Source of the DNA: Mesorhizobium loti
GTDB taxonomy: Bacteria; Pseudomonadota; Alphaproteobacteria; Rhizobiales; Rhizobiaceae
Assembly: GCF_003148495.1 (NCBI RefSeq)
Contig: NZ_QGGH01000001.1
Location: 888,347 to 952,346 of the forward strand
Length of the DNA: 64,000 nt
Direction of reading: 5' to 3'
Of the stretch, positions 35,574 through 45,231 are shown piece after piece. Each line of letters opens with the position of its first letter. Position 1 is the stretch's first letter. The position numbers and the translations under genes were made by a program. The notes below the pieces were generated by a model. That model had not been told where the DNA came from. It saw only the letters and a list, made by a program, of their open reading frames with translations, and made no database searches.

Positions 35574-35917
35574 TACTCAAGCCATTCGGTGATGAAGCTG
35601 CCGTTCTCGTGAATGTCGGTCGTTTCCAGTGGGCCCGGACCGAGATTGGTGAATTTGTGCGGCGTGTTGGGTGGCACGATCAGGATCTGGCCGGCCGAGG
35701 CCTCGATCTCCTGGTCGCCGACCGTGAACAGGCCGGTGCCCTGGCGGATGATGAAGATTTCTGCGTAGGGATGCGTGTGCAGCCGGGGACCGCCGCCGAC
35801 ATCAGGCAGGTAGTTGAAGATCAGGCAGGAGTTGGAGCCGTAGGCGCCGCATTGCAACTCGCCCTTCCAGCGGTCGGAGCGAACAGCCCAAGTGTCGCGG
35901 TCTATGACATGTGCCAT
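35573..35917 (-). CDS. cupin-domain protein
   Basis: 114 residues. Single cupin with the metal-binding pattern RLHTHPYAEIFIIRQG and the second motif GQILIVPPNTPHKF. It could be a small dioxygenase, isomerase or regulator; the family gives no more. The stop codon lies at the edge of the palindromic repeat. Convergent with the DUF6665-like gene. Confidence 0.9.
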   Translation of the reverse strand: MAHVIDRDTWAVRSDRWKGELQCGAYGSNSCLIFNYLPDVGGGPRLHTHPYAEIFIIRQGTGLFTVGDQEIEASAGQILIVPPNTPHKFTNLGPGPLETTDIHENGSFITEWLE

Positions 35918-36231
35918 GGCGGCAAGGATAGACCCGGCTGACGCCCTGTGTCGAGACGAAGGAGGACGTCGGATTTGCGGTTGTTTCCCTGTTGTTTAGC
36001 GACGTTTGGCGGCTATCTGGCGCCGCGTTGCCCGGCTGTGGATTTTGTCCCCGCGACAATCTGCCCTTGTGCCTTCACCCGTCTGGACAAAAACGGGCTT
36101 CACGCATAAACCGAAGTCCAAATGCCGGAGGAATTCGCAAGCCTGTTCGCCATGCGCTGTCGGGTTGGCGTAATTGAGCGGGGAACAAGGCTCAACCACC
36201 GGCACGGAAGAGGCGAAAGGATCAGGCACCC
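35918..36231. other. intergenic region upstream of petA
   Basis: About 310 bases between the divergent cupin and petA genes. Contains no convincing ORF; a palindromic GGCGCC lies near 36020. It should hold the bc1 operon promoter and the cupin promoter. A GAAAGGATC ribosome site lies just before the petA GTG at 36232. Confidence 0.5.
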
Positions 36232-36792
36232 GTGAGCGCAACCGACACCCAGGATCCCAACCGTCGTGATTTTCTCTACGTCGCCACCGGCATGGCCGCA
36301 GTGGTCGGCGCGGGTGCCTTCGCGTGGCCGTTCATCGACCAGATGCGCCCCGACGCCTCGACGCTGGCGCTCGCCTCCGTCGAGGTCGACGTCGCCTCGC
36401 TGACGCCGGGCATGTCGCTGATCGTCAAGTGGCGCGGCAAGCCGGTCGTGGTGCGCAATCGCACCGAACAGGAAATGAAGGACGGCGAGGCGGTCAAGCT
36501 GGCCGATCTCAAGGATCCGATCGCGCGCAACGCCAATCTGCCGGCCGACGCACCGGCGACCGACGCCAACCGCACCACGCCCGGCAAGGAAGCCTGGATG
36601 GTGATGGTTCAGGTCTGCACGCATCTCGGCTGCATTCCGCTCGGTCAGGAAGGCGATTTCGGCGGCTGGTTCTGCCCGTGCCACGGTTCGCAATACGACA
36701 CCGCCGGCCGCATCCGCAAAGGCCCGGCGCCCGAGAATATGGCGGTTCCGGTATTCAAGTTCATTTCCGATACCAAGATCCTTATCGGTTGA
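36232..36792 (+). CDS. petA: ubiquinol-cytochrome c reductase, Rieske iron-sulfur subunit
   Basis: 186 residues, starting at GTG 36232. Tat-type N-terminus with twin Arg ([19 protein letters not shown]) and one membrane anchor. The [2Fe-2S] ligands are in CTHLGC and CPCHGS near residues 128-152. First gene of the bc1 complex operon with cytochromes b and c1; transfers electrons from ubiquinol to cytochrome c1 on the periplasmic side. Confidence 0.97.
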   Translation: MSATDTQDPNRRDFLYVATGMAAVVGAGAFAWPFIDQMRPDASTLALASVEVDVASLTPGMSLIVKWRGKPVVVRNRTEQEMKDGEAVKLADLKDPIARNANLPADAPATDANRTTPGKEAWMVMVQVCTHLGCIPLGQEGDFGGWFCPCHGSQYDTAGRIRKGPAPENMAVPVFKFISDTKILIG

Positions 36793-36808
36793 GGCAGGGG
36801 ATATTTCG

Positions 36809-38110
36809 ATGAGCGAGGGACACTCGACCTATACGCCCAAGACCGGTATCGAACGCTGGTTCGACGCCCGCATGCCGCTGCCGCGGCTGGTCTATGACAG
36901 TTTCGTCGCTTATCCAGTGCCGCGCAACCTCAACTATGCGTGGACCTTCGGCGGTATCCTGTCGATCATGCTGGTGGCGCAGATCCTGACCGGCATCGTG
37001 CTGGCCATGCACTATACCGCCGACACCAATCTCGCCTTCGGCTCGGTCGAGAAGATCATGCGCGACGTGAATTCGGGCTGGCTGCTGCGCTACCTGCATT
37101 CGAACGGCGCCTCGTTCTTCTTCGTCGCCGTCTACATCCACATCTTCCGTGGCCTCTATTACGGCTCCTACAAGGCGCCGCGCGAGCTGCTCTGGATCCT
37201 CGGCTGCATCATCTACCTGCTGATGATGGCGACCGGCTTCATGGGCTACGTGCTGCCGTGGGGCCAGATGAGCTTCTGGGGCGCCACCGTCATCACCGGC
37301 TTTTTCAGCGCCATTCCGCTGGTTGGCGACTGGATCCAGCAGCTGCTGCTCGGCGGCTTCGCCGTCGACAATCCGACGCTCAACCGCTTCTTCTCGCTGC
37401 ACTATCTGCTGCCGTTCATGATCGCCGGCGTCGTCGTGCTGCACGTCTGGGCGCTGCATGTCGTCGGCCAATCGAACCCGACCGGCATCGAGGTCAAGTC
37501 GAAGACCGACACCGTCGCCTTCACTCCCTACGCGACCATCAAGGACGCGTTCGGCATGATCGTGTTCCTGTTCGTCTTCGCCTATTTCGTCTTCTACCTG
37601 CCAAACTATCTCGGCCACCCGGACAACTATACGGTCGCCAATCCGCTGAAGACCCCGGCCCACATCGTGCCAGAATGGTACTTCCTGCCGTTCTACGCGA
37701 TCCTGCGCGCCATCACCTTCAACGTCGGGCCGATCAACTCCAAGCTCGGCGGCGTGCTGTGCATGTTCGGCGCCATCGCCATGCTGTTCCTGGTGCCGTG
37801 GCTCGACACCTCGAAGGTGCGCTCGGCGGTCTACCGTCCCTGGTACAAGCTGTTCTTCTGGCTGTTCGTGGTCGACGCCATCCTGCTTGGCTGGCTCGGC
37901 TCGCAGCCGGCGGAGGGCAGCTATGTGTTCATGGCGCAGATGGCAACGCTGTTCTACTTCGCCTTCTTCCTGATCGTGCTGCCGGTGCTCGGCCTGATCG
38001 AGACGCCGCGAAGGCTGCCGAACTCGATCACGGAGGCGGTGCTCGAGAAGAACAAGGGCGGCGGCGGACATCCGGCAGGCGCCACGGCCGCGCCAGAGAC
38101 CAAGGGCTGA
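36809..38110 (+). CDS. petB: ubiquinol-cytochrome c reductase, cytochrome b subunit
   Basis: 433 residues with eight membrane helices. Contains quinone-site and haem motifs: [17 protein letters not shown] at the Qo side, the histidine-bearing helices ([25 protein letters not shown]), and the PEWYFLPFY signature. 16 bases behind petA, 27 before petC. It is the core quinol-oxidising subunit of the bc1 complex. Confidence 0.97.
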   Translation: MSEGHSTYTPKTGIERWFDARMPLPRLVYDSFVAYPVPRNLNYAWTFGGILSIMLVAQILTGIVLAMHYTADTNLAFGSVEKIMRDVNSGWLLRYLHSNGASFFFVAVYIHIFRGLYYGSYKAPRELLWILGCIIYLLMMATGFMGYVLPWGQMSFWGATVITGFFSAIPLVGDWIQQLLLGGFAVDNPTLNRFFSLHYLLPFMIAGVVVLHVWALHVVGQSNPTGIEVKSKTDTVAFTPYATIKDAFGMIVFLFVFAYFVFYLPNYLGHPDNYTVANPLKTPAHIVPEWYFLPFYAILRAITFNVGPINSKLGGVLCMFGAIAMLFLVPWLDTSKVRSAVYRPWYKLFFWLFVVDAILLGWLGSQPAEGSYVFMAQMATLFYFAFFLIVLPVLGLIETPRRLPNSITEAVLEKNKGGGGHPAGATAAPETKG

Positions 38111-38137
38111 GCGGTAGAGAATCTAAGGGGATTTGGC

Positions 38138-39010
38138 ATGAAAAAGATTCTCACCTCGCTGGCGCTGGTCGGCCTTGTGGCCGCTGGCATTGGGGCGGCA
38201 GGCACTTGGGCGAGCGCCGCCGAAGAGGCACACAATGCGGCCGCGCCGACGCATTTCCCGATCGACGAGCCGAAGGAAATGAGCTGGAGCTTCGCCGGCC
38301 CGTTCGGCACCTATGACAAGGCACAGCTGCAGCGCGGCCTGAAGGTCTACAAGGAAGTCTGCTCGGCCTGCCATTCGATGAACCTAGTGGCGTTCCGTAC
38401 GCTGTCGGACCTCGGCTATTCCGATGCCCAGATCAAGACGCTGTCGGCCGAGTACACCATCCATGACGGCCCCAACGACGCCGGCGACATGTTCGACCGT
38501 CCCGGCAAGCCGTCCGACCATTTCCCGGCACCCTTCGCCAATGAGGAAGCCGCTGCTGCCTCCAACGGTGGCGCCGCTCCGCCCGACATGTCGCTGCTGG
38601 CCAAGGCGCGCGGTGTTGAACGCGGCTTTCCGCAATTCGTCTTCGACATCTTCAGCCAATACGACGCGGGTGGCCCCGACTACATCCATTCGCTGCTGAC
38701 CGGCTACGACCAGACGCCGCCGGCCGGCATGGTGATCCCGGAAGGCACCCACTACAATCCGTACTTCATGTCCGGCGTGTCGCTGAAAATGCCCAAACCG
38801 CTTTCGGACGGCCAGGTGACCTATGATGACGGCGCGCCGCAGACAGTCGACCAGTATTCCCGCGACGTTTCCGCCTTCCTGGCGTGGGCGGCCGAGCCGC
38901 ATATGGAAGACCGCAAGAAGACCGGGTTCCGAGTGCTTGTGTTCCTGCTTTTGTTCGGCGCGCTGGTCTATCTCACCAAGCGCAAGGTGTGGGAAGGCGT
39001 GGCGCATTAA
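38138..39010 (+). CDS. petC: ubiquinol-cytochrome c reductase, cytochrome c1 subunit
   Basis: 290 residues. Signal peptide (MKKILTSLALVGLVAAGIG), haem c site CSACH near residue 80, the MSGVSLKMPKPL region with the axial Met, and a C-terminal anchor helix (VLVFLLLFGALVYL). Third gene of the operon, ended by a strong terminator at 39032-39060. Confidence 0.97.
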   Translation: MKKILTSLALVGLVAAGIGAAGTWASAAEEAHNAAAPTHFPIDEPKEMSWSFAGPFGTYDKAQLQRGLKVYKEVCSACHSMNLVAFRTLSDLGYSDAQIKTLSAEYTIHDGPNDAGDMFDRPGKPSDHFPAPFANEEAAAASNGGAAPPDMSLLAKARGVERGFPQFVFDIFSQYDAGGPDYIHSLLTGYDQTPPAGMVIPEGTHYNPYFMSGVSLKMPKPLSDGQVTYDDGAPQTVDQYSRDVSAFLAWAAEPHMEDRKKTGFRVLVFLLLFGALVYLTKRKVWEGVAH

Positions 39011-39031
39011 GCCACACAGCCAAGTGATCAC

Positions 39032-39060
39032 AAAAAAGGGCGCCGAGAGGCGCCTTTTTT
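39032..39060 (+). terminator. rho-independent terminator of the bc1 operon
   Basis: GGCGCC (39039-39044) and GGCGCC (39049-39054) form a hairpin flanked by six A and six T residues, 22 bases after the petC stop. Confidence 0.9.
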
Positions 39061-39140
39061 CATTTTGAGAGGACGGTCGTGTCACATGGCCGTCACCGCA
39101 TCTGGCGATCCTGTGCTGCTCTCATCAAAGGATCGCACCC

Positions 39141-39836
39141 ATGAAAAGATACGCATCGCTCGCGGCAGGCCTGCTGCTGCTCATCGTCGGTTCGGCCGCG
39201 CAAGCGGAAGACGCCCAGCCCTTCGTCACCAACAAGGATGTCGACCTGACGATGATCCTGCCGCCGCCGCCGGCAAACGATTCGGTGCAGACCAAGGCCG
39301 AACTCGGTGAGGTGCTGACCCTGCAGGTGACACGCACGCCGGAGATGGTAGCCAGCGCCGTCGCTGACGCCGAGGAGAATGTCTGGCGCTTTGCCAACGT
39401 CATGGGGCCGAAATTCAACAAGGAAACGCTGCCGAAATTCAGCGCCTTCTTCGATCGCGTCGTGGCCACCGAAGGCGCCGTCGTCGATCCGGCCAAGGAT
39501 GTCTGGAAGCGCCCGCGCCCGCATCAGCTCAGCGATCTCGTCAAGCCGGCGGTCAAGCTGTCAAGCTCCGGTTCCTGGCCGTCCGGACATGCCACCGTTG
39601 GCACCATGATGGGCATCATCCTGTCCGATATGGTTCCGGAAAAGCGTGCCGAGATCATGGCGCGTGCGGCTGAATACGCCCACAATCGAGAGGTCGGCGG
39701 TATCCACTATGCGTCCGATATCGAGATGGGCAGGATTTCCGGCAGCGTCATTGCCGCGGTCCTGCTCAACCGGGACGACTTCAAGGCCGAATATGAGGTG
39801 GCCAGGGCCGAGCTTCGGTCCGATCTCGGCATGTAA
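39141..39836 (+). CDS. secreted PAP2-type (class A) acid phosphatase
   Basis: 231 residues with signal peptide MKRYASLAAGLLLLIVGSAA. The three phosphatase motifs are complete: KDVWKRPRP, SGSWPSGH and NREVGGIHYASD. A vanadium-haloperoxidase-fold, non-specific phosphatase in the periplasm, used to recover phosphate from phosphomonoesters. Alone, between two terminators. Class A assignment rests on length and motif spacing. Confidence 0.93.
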   Translation: MKRYASLAAGLLLLIVGSAAQAEDAQPFVTNKDVDLTMILPPPPANDSVQTKAELGEVLTLQVTRTPEMVASAVADAEENVWRFANVMGPKFNKETLPKFSAFFDRVVATEGAVVDPAKDVWKRPRPHQLSDLVKPAVKLSSSGSWPSGHATVGTMMGIILSDMVPEKRAEIMARAAEYAHNREVGGIHYASDIEMGRISGSVIAAVLLNRDDFKAEYEVARAELRSDLGM

Positions 39837-39861
39837 ATTTTCGTCAGTCGGGTTTCGACGG

Positions 39862-39890
39862 AAAGGGGCGCTTCAGGCGCTCCTTTTTTG
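39862..39890 (+). terminator. rho-independent terminator after the acid phosphatase
   Basis: GGGGCGC (39865-39871) pairs with GCGCTCC (39877-39883) with one G-T pair, followed by six T residues, 26 bases after the stop. Confidence 0.88.
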
Positions 39891-40006
39891 TTCATGCCCT
39901 TGCTTAGGCGGAAGTTCGGCAATTAGTCCGTTGGCATAGCGGCATCAGGTTGATATTCGCATCAAACGGCGCGAGAGGCTTGTCGTGCCATAGCCTTTGG
40001 AATCGG

Positions 40007-41155
40007 ATGATGCGGCTCAGCGACTGTCACAATTTTTCGGACTTCCGCCGCATGGCGCAGCAGCGGCTGCCGGGGCCGATCTTCAATTACATCGACGGCG
40101 CGGCGGACGATGAGGTCACCTATCGTCGCAACACCGAAAGCTTCGAGACCTGCGACCTGGTTCCCAACGTGCTGCGCGGAGTGAGCGAGGTCGACATGTC
40201 GGTGACGGTCATGGGCCAGAAGCTGGCGATGCCGTTCTATTGCTCGCCGACCGCCTTGCAACGCCTGTTCCACCATCAGGGCGAGCGCGCGGTCGCTAAA
40301 GCCGCGGCCAAATACGGCACCATGTTCGGCGTCTCCTCGCTTGGTACCGTCAGCCTTGAGGAAGCGCGCAAGATCAGCAGCAGCCCGCAGGTCTATCAGT
40401 TCTATTTCCATCGGGATCGCGGCCTCAACCGGGCGATGATGCAGCGGGCAAAGGCGGTTGGCGTCGAGGTGATGATGCTGACCGTCGACAGCATCACCGG
40501 GGGAAACCGCGAACGCGACAAACGCACCGGCTTCGCCATTCCCTTCAAGCTCAATCTGACCGGAATGCTGCAGTTTGCGCTCAAGCCGGCCTGGGCGATC
40601 AACTATTTCACCCATGAGGGGTTCAAGTTGCCCCAGCTCGACGAGCATGTCGACATGGGCGGCGGCACGATGTCGATCAGCCGCTACTTCACCGAGATGC
40701 TCGACCCGTCGATGACGTGGGACGACGTCGCCGAGATGGTCAAGCTTTGGGCGGGTCCGTTCTGCCTCAAGGGCGTCATGTCGGTGGAGGATGCCAAACG
40801 CGCGGTTGACATCGGCTGCAGCGGCATTGTGCTGTCGAACCATGGCGGCCGGCAACTGGATGGCTCGCGGGCGGCGTTCGACCAGCTTGCCGAGATCGTC
40901 GATGCGGTCGGTGACAGGATAGACGTCATCATGGATGGCGGCGTGCAGCGCGGCACCCACGTGCTGAAGGCGCTGTCGCTCGGTGCCAAGGCCGTCGGCG
41001 TCGGCCGCTACTATCTGTTCCCGCTCGCGGCGGCCGGCCAGCCCGGCGTCGAACGAGCGCTTGAGCAGATGCGGGTCGAGATCGAACGTGGCATGAAGCT
41101 GATGGGCTGCAGTTCGATCGAACAATTGTCGCGCAACAACCTCCGTTTCAGGTAA
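40007..41155 (+). CDS. lldD: FMN-dependent alpha-hydroxyacid dehydrogenase (L-lactate dehydrogenase type)
   Basis: 382 residues from ATG 40007 (or the next ATG at 40010). Motifs: RLPGPIFNYIDGAADDE at the N-terminus, the FMN-proximal SPTALQRLFHHQGE, and the catalytic SNHGGRQLDG with His near residue 280. It oxidises L-lactate or a similar 2-hydroxyacid and passes electrons to the quinone pool. The exact substrate is not fixed by the sequence. A separate unit; apt follows by 9 bases. Confidence 0.88.
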   Translation: MMRLSDCHNFSDFRRMAQQRLPGPIFNYIDGAADDEVTYRRNTESFETCDLVPNVLRGVSEVDMSVTVMGQKLAMPFYCSPTALQRLFHHQGERAVAKAAAKYGTMFGVSSLGTVSLEEARKISSSPQVYQFYFHRDRGLNRAMMQRAKAVGVEVMMLTVDSITGGNRERDKRTGFAIPFKLNLTGMLQFALKPAWAINYFTHEGFKLPQLDEHVDMGGGTMSISRYFTEMLDPSMTWDDVAEMVKLWAGPFCLKGVMSVEDAKRAVDIGCSGIVLSNHGGRQLDGSRAAFDQLAEIVDAVGDRIDVIMDGGVQRGTHVLKALSLGAKAVGVGRYYLFPLAAAGQPGVERALEQMRVEIERGMKLMGCSSIEQLSRNNLRFR

Positions 41156-41164
41156 TCTCGAACC

Positions 41165-41710
41165 ATGAAATCCTCGCTCGAAGACACGCTGCTTGCCGCG
41201 ATTCGCACCATTCCGGACTATCCCAAGCCCGGCATCCTGTTTCGCGACATCACCACGCTGCTCGGCAATGCGCGCGCGTTTCGCCGCGCCATCGACGAGC
41301 TTGTGCATCCCTATGCCGGCCAGAAGATCGACAAAATCGCCGGCATCGAGGCGCGCGGCTTCATCCTTGGCGGCGCCGTCGCCCATCAGCTCTCGGCCGG
41401 TTTCGTGCCGATCCGCAAGAAGGGCAAGCTGCCTTTCGAAACGGTGCGAGTCGCCTACAGCCTGGAATACGGGTTGGACGAGATGGAGATGCACAAGGAC
41501 GGCGTTGCTCCGGGAGAGAAGGTGATCCTGGTCGACGATTTGATTGCCACCGGCGGCACCGCGGAAGCCGCGGTCAAGCTGCTGCGCCAGATCGGCGCCG
41601 ATATCCTCGCCGCCTGCTTCGTCATCGACCTGCCGGACCTCGGCGGCCGCGCCAAGCTCGAAGCGCTCGGCGTACCGGTGCGGACCCTGATTGGCTTTGA
41701 GGGGCATTGA
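41165..41710 (+). CDS. apt: adenine phosphoribosyltransferase
   Basis: 181 residues. PRPP-binding loop [17 protein letters not shown] near residue 125 and the N-terminal [18 protein letters not shown] are the family signature. It converts adenine and PRPP to AMP in purine salvage. Closely follows the hydroxyacid dehydrogenase gene and ends before a short palindrome. Confidence 0.96.
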   Translation: MKSSLEDTLLAAIRTIPDYPKPGILFRDITTLLGNARAFRRAIDELVHPYAGQKIDKIAGIEARGFILGGAVAHQLSAGFVPIRKKGKLPFETVRVAYSLEYGLDEMEMHKDGVAPGEKVILVDDLIATGGTAEAAVKLLRQIGADILAACFVIDLPDLGGRAKLEALGVPVRTLIGFEGH

Positions 41711-41722
41711 GGAGCGGTTTTT

Positions 41723-41745
41723 CCTTCTCCCACAGGGGGAGAAGG
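41723..41745. repeat. short palindrome between convergent apt and maoC genes
   Basis: CCTTCTCCC (41723-41731) and GGGAGAAGG (41737-41745) form a 9-bp stem with a 5-base loop; similar in style to the hairpin at 17190-17212. It lies 12 bases behind apt and 15 bases behind the opposite gene, so it may serve as a shared terminator. Confidence 0.6.
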
Positions 41746-41760
41746 TAAGAAGCGCCGGCG

Positions 41761-42231
41761 CTACTCAGCCTTCACCAGCACGGCGCTCTCGAACTCCAGC
41801 ACCTTGTCGCCGGTCGAATCGAAAGCATCGGCGCGCAGCGCCAGCAGCCGCCAGCCGGGGCGCGAGGCGATCGGGCGGTGCGACAGTGCGGTGCGGGTGA
41901 AGGTGATGGTTTGCCCGGCATGGACCGGCTTCAGCCATTTCAGGTTCTTGAAACCGGGCGAGGGGCCGAATTCCGGCACCGGCCCGGGGCCGCTCCACGC
42001 AGCAATCTCGGCGTCCATGCGGTTTTCGAGATTGAGTTTCATCCAGGTTGCAGCGGTGTGCCAACCGGATGCGCAGAGGCCGCCGAGCACGCTCTTCTTT
42101 GCGGCCTCCTCGTCGACATGGAAGATTTGCGGGTCGTATTTGCGGGCGAAGGCCTTGATCGCCTCGGGCTCGAATGTGTGCGAGCCGAGCGTGACGGTGA
42201 TGCCGATGCGGAAGAACTCGTCCAGGGTCAT
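41761..42231 (-). CDS. MaoC-family dehydratase, second of a pair
   Basis: 156 residues, hot-dog fold. The hydratase pattern is AIKAFARKYDPQIFHVDEEA followed by GGLCASGWHTAATWMKL, with catalytic Asp/His residues. It probably hydrates or dehydrates an acyl-CoA. Its ATG overlaps the stop of the neighbouring maoC gene (42228-42231), so the two products may form one heteromeric enzyme. Confidence 0.9.
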   Translation of the reverse strand: MTLDEFFRIGITVTLGSHTFEPEAIKAFARKYDPQIFHVDEEAAKKSVLGGLCASGWHTAATWMKLNLENRMDAEIAAWSGPGPVPEFGPSPGFKNLKWLKPVHAGQTITFTRTALSHRPIASRPGWRLLALRADAFDSTGDKVLEFESAVLVKAE

Positions 42232-42704
42232 GCTTGGCTCTTCGCGGCATCACGCGTGAGGAACATGACGGAGTTCTCGAGCTCGAAGACGCTTTCGCCA
42301 CGCTGGTTGAACAGCTCGCTGCGCATGGTGACGAAGCCGAGCTGCGGTTTCGATTTGGACAGGCGCTTGGCAACAATCACCAGGGTGCCGGCAAGCTGGT
42401 CGCCGGCCAGGACCGGCTTCTTCCATTTGACCTGATCGACACCGGGCGCGCCCTGGCAGGTGGAGTCCAGCAGGAACGCATCGCACAGCATGCGCATGAA
42501 CATGGCGCAGGTGTGCCAGCCCGAAGCGGCCAGTCCGCCCAGAATGCTGGCCTTGCCGGCTTCCTCGTCGAGATGCATCGGCTGCGGATCGAATTCCCCG
42601 GCAAACTCGACGATCTCGGCGGCGCTCACCAGCTTCGAGCCGAGGTCGATCGACGCGCCCTCGACGAAATCCTCATAGGCCCATATCTTTATCTTTGCAG
42701 TCAT
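42228..42704 (-). CDS. MaoC-family dehydratase, first of a pair
   Basis: 158 residues. Same fold as its neighbour: IVEFAGEFDPQPMHLDEEAG and GGLAASGWHTCAMFMRML keep the Asp-His pair. The two genes are clearly duplicates that diverged. No CoA ligase or other beta-oxidation gene is adjacent. Confidence 0.9.
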   Translation of the reverse strand: MTAKIKIWAYEDFVEGASIDLGSKLVSAAEIVEFAGEFDPQPMHLDEEAGKASILGGLAASGWHTCAMFMRMLCDAFLLDSTCQGAPGVDQVKWKKPVLAGDQLAGTLVIVAKRLSKSKPQLGFVTMRSELFNQRGESVFELENSVMFLTRDAAKSQA

Positions 42705-42831
42705 GGTCTGAAATCCGGCTCACGAACCTGCGATCCCTCAGGATCAGGGTTTCCGGATGCAGGCCGCAGCGCATTTGGTCAAGAGATTTCTATAGCGCCA
42801 CGTCGTGGCTCCGTGGCCTCCGGTGGGCAGA

Positions 42832-43806
42832 TCAGAGCCAGCCGCGGCGGCGGAAATACCAGAAGGGCAGGATCGCCGACAGCACCATCATGGCGATGGC
42901 GAAGGGATAGCCCCACTCCCATTTGAGCTCGGGGATGACGTCGAAATTCATGCCGTAGATCGAGGCGACCAATGTTGGCGGCAGGAAGATAACGGCGGCG
43001 ACCGAGAATATCTTGATGATGGCGTTCTGCTCGATCGAGATCATGCCAAGCGTGGCGTCGAGCAGGAAGGAAATCTTCTGCGACAGGAAGGTGGCGTGGT
43101 CGGCGAGCGACAGCACGTCGCGCGACAGCGTCTTGATGCGCGCCTTGGTGTCCTTGCTCATCTTGGTGCGGGTCGAGGCATGGGCGAAAAACCCGGCCAG
43201 GCGCTGCAGCGAGATCAGGCTGTCGCGGATCGAGGAGGCGATGTCCTCCTTGCGGCCGATGGCCTTCAGCAGTTCCTGGAAGTCGCGATTGCGCTTGGAA
43301 ACCTTGGTCGATCTCGCCTCGAAGATATCGCGCGAAATCGCCTCGATGTCGCGGCCGGCGCGCTCGAGGATATCGGCGAGACGGTCGACGATCGCCTCCA
43401 GCAAGCCGATCAGGATGGTGTCGCCGCTGGTGCAGCCGGTCGCCACCTTCTCGGCGCGCTGCGGAAAGGTCTTGAAGGCCTTCGGCTCGTGATAGCGCAC
43501 GGTGATCAGCCTGGTGCCGGCGAGCACGAAGGTGACCGGCGACATCAGGGGATCGTCGACCTCGGTCTGGGCGGGCAGGGTGGCGGTCATGAAATAGGCG
43601 CCGTCCTCGACATAGAGGCGGCTCGAAATCTCGATCTCCTCCATCTCCTCGCGTGTCGGAATGGCAACGCCGAGCCAGCTCTCGATCGTCGCTTCCTCTT
43701 CCTTTGTTGGGTTGAGCAGGTCGGCCCAGACGATGGTCTCGCTGTTTGCCAGGAGATCGTCGACGGCGCGCAGGCGGTCATTGTCCACGACGAAGGCCTT
43801 GATCAT
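42832..43806 (-). CDS. corA: CorA-family magnesium transporter
   Basis: 324 residues. A long cytoplasmic N-terminal domain with helices (ISLQRLAGFFAHASTRTKMS) precedes two C-terminal membrane segments. The diagnostic YGMNFDVIPEL follows the first and a basic tail (YFRRRGWL) ends the protein. It carries Mg2+ (possibly Co2+ or Ni2+) into the cell as a pentamer. Stands alone. Confidence 0.93.
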   Translation of the reverse strand: MIKAFVVDNDRLRAVDDLLANSETIVWADLLNPTKEEEATIESWLGVAIPTREEMEEIEISSRLYVEDGAYFMTATLPAQTEVDDPLMSPVTFVLAGTRLITVRYHEPKAFKTFPQRAEKVATGCTSGDTILIGLLEAIVDRLADILERAGRDIEAISRDIFEARSTKVSKRNRDFQELLKAIGRKEDIASSIRDSLISLQRLAGFFAHASTRTKMSKDTKARIKTLSRDVLSLADHATFLSQKISFLLDATLGMISIEQNAIIKIFSVAAVIFLPPTLVASIYGMNFDVIPELKWEWGYPFAIAMMVLSAILPFWYFRRRGWL

Positions 43807-44036
43807 CGCCGGGTCTCCCTTGCTGGGGCCAAAGGGTGCGTTCGGATTGACGCGTTGTGTCGGATGGCGCGGTTCCCGGCGTTAGCGCCGACCGTGCGCC
43901 TGCCGCTTAGACCTGTGGCGTGACAAAATCAAGACAAGGGGCGGTCCGGCGGATGGCCACCGGCCGCTCAGAAAGCTCGTCGAGAAAGCTTCGCAGACAG
44001 CTCGCCGGGATGTTTGGATACCCGGCCGCCGAGACG

Positions 44037-45140
44037 TCAGGTGTTGAACTTGAACAGCAGGATGTCGCCGTCCTGGACGACATATTCCTTGCCTTCGTCG
44101 CGGGCCTTGCCGGCTTCCTTGGCCGCCACTTCGCCACCCAGCGTGATGAAGTCGTTGTAGGCGATGGTCTGGGCGCGGATGAAGCCGCGCTCGAAATCGG
44201 TGTGGATTACTCCGGCCGCCTGCGGTGCCTTATCGCCCTTGTGCACGGTCCAGGCGCGCGTCTCCTTCGGCCCGACGGTGAAGTAGGTGATGAGGTGCAA
44301 CAGCTCGTAGCCGGCGCGGATGACCTTGTTCAGGCCGGGCTCATCGAGGCCGAGCGAGGACAGGAATTCCATCTCTTCCTCATCGGAGAGCTGGGCGACT
44401 TCGGCCTCGATCGCGGCCGAGATGACGACGGTGCTGGCGCCTTGCGCCGCAGCCATCTTCTCCACGGCCTTGGTGTGCTCGTTGCCGGTGGCGGCGTCGG
44501 CTTCGGCGACGTTGCAGACGTAGAGGACCGGGTGCGAGGTCAAAAGGTTGAGCCCCTGCAGGATGCGCAGGTCTTCCGCCGAAATGCCCTTGAGCAGGAC
44601 GCGGGTCGGCTTGCCGGCTTGCAGCAGTTCGAGCGCTGCCTCCATCATCGGCAGCACGGTGGTCGCTTCCTTGTCCTTGCTGCCGGCGCGCTTGCGGAAT
44701 TGCACGATGCGGCGCTCGAGGCTGTCGAGATCGGCGAGCATCAGCTCGGTTTCGACCGTCTCGGCATCGGCCACCGGGTCGATGCGGCCCTCGACATGGG
44801 TGATGTCGTCATCCTCGAAGCAGCGCAGCACATGCACGATGGCATCGACCTCGCGGATGTTGGCAAGGAACTGGTTGCCCAAGCCTTCACCCTTTGAGGC
44901 GCCGCGCACCAGGCCGGCAATGTCGACGAAGGAGATGCGGGTCGGGATGATCTCCTTCGACTTGCCGATCGCCGCGATCTTCTGCAGGCGCGGATCGGGC
45001 ACCGCCACTTCGCCGGTGTTCGGTTCGATGGTGCAGAACGGATAGTTGGCGGCCTGCGCCGCCGCCGTCCTGGTCAACGCGTTGAAAAGCGTCGACTTGC
45101 CGACGTTGGGCAAGCCAACGATGCCGCATTTGAAACCCAT
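44037..45140 (-). CDS. ychF: redox-regulated ATPase/GTPase YchF
   Basis: 367 residues. The Obg-related G domain begins CGIVGLPNVGKSTLFNAL, with switch and G3 elements (SFVDIAGLVRGASKGEGLGN) and a C-terminal TGS-like domain (TYFTVGPKETRAWTVHKGDK). It binds ATP rather than GTP in known members and associates with ribosomes. Last of the rplY-pth-ychF set on the minus strand, a common alphaproteobacterial arrangement. Confidence 0.96.
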   Translation of the reverse strand: MGFKCGIVGLPNVGKSTLFNALTRTAAAQAANYPFCTIEPNTGEVAVPDPRLQKIAAIGKSKEIIPTRISFVDIAGLVRGASKGEGLGNQFLANIREVDAIVHVLRCFEDDDITHVEGRIDPVADAETVETELMLADLDSLERRIVQFRKRAGSKDKEATTVLPMMEAALELLQAGKPTRVLLKGISAEDLRILQGLNLLTSHPVLYVCNVAEADAATGNEHTKAVEKMAAAQGASTVVISAAIEAEVAQLSDEEEMEFLSSLGLDEPGLNKVIRAGYELLHLITYFTVGPKETRAWTVHKGDKAPQAAGVIHTDFERGFIRAQTIAYNDFITLGGEVAAKEAGKARDEGKEYVVQDGDILLFKFNT

Positions 45141-45231
45141 TTTTGTCCGGTCCTATCGGGAAAATAGAAATTTGATCAGGGCTATGGGCGATAGGGGTGA
45201 TCAACGTCAAGCCCTGTGGCGCCGATCCCGC

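Noticed and set aside
36782..38071. 429-codon minus-strand frame
   Set aside because: Antisense of cytochrome b, no domain, heavy in charged residues.
39962..41707. 581-codon minus-strand frame
   Set aside because: Antisense across the hydroxyacid dehydrogenase and apt genes, both with clear catalytic motifs.
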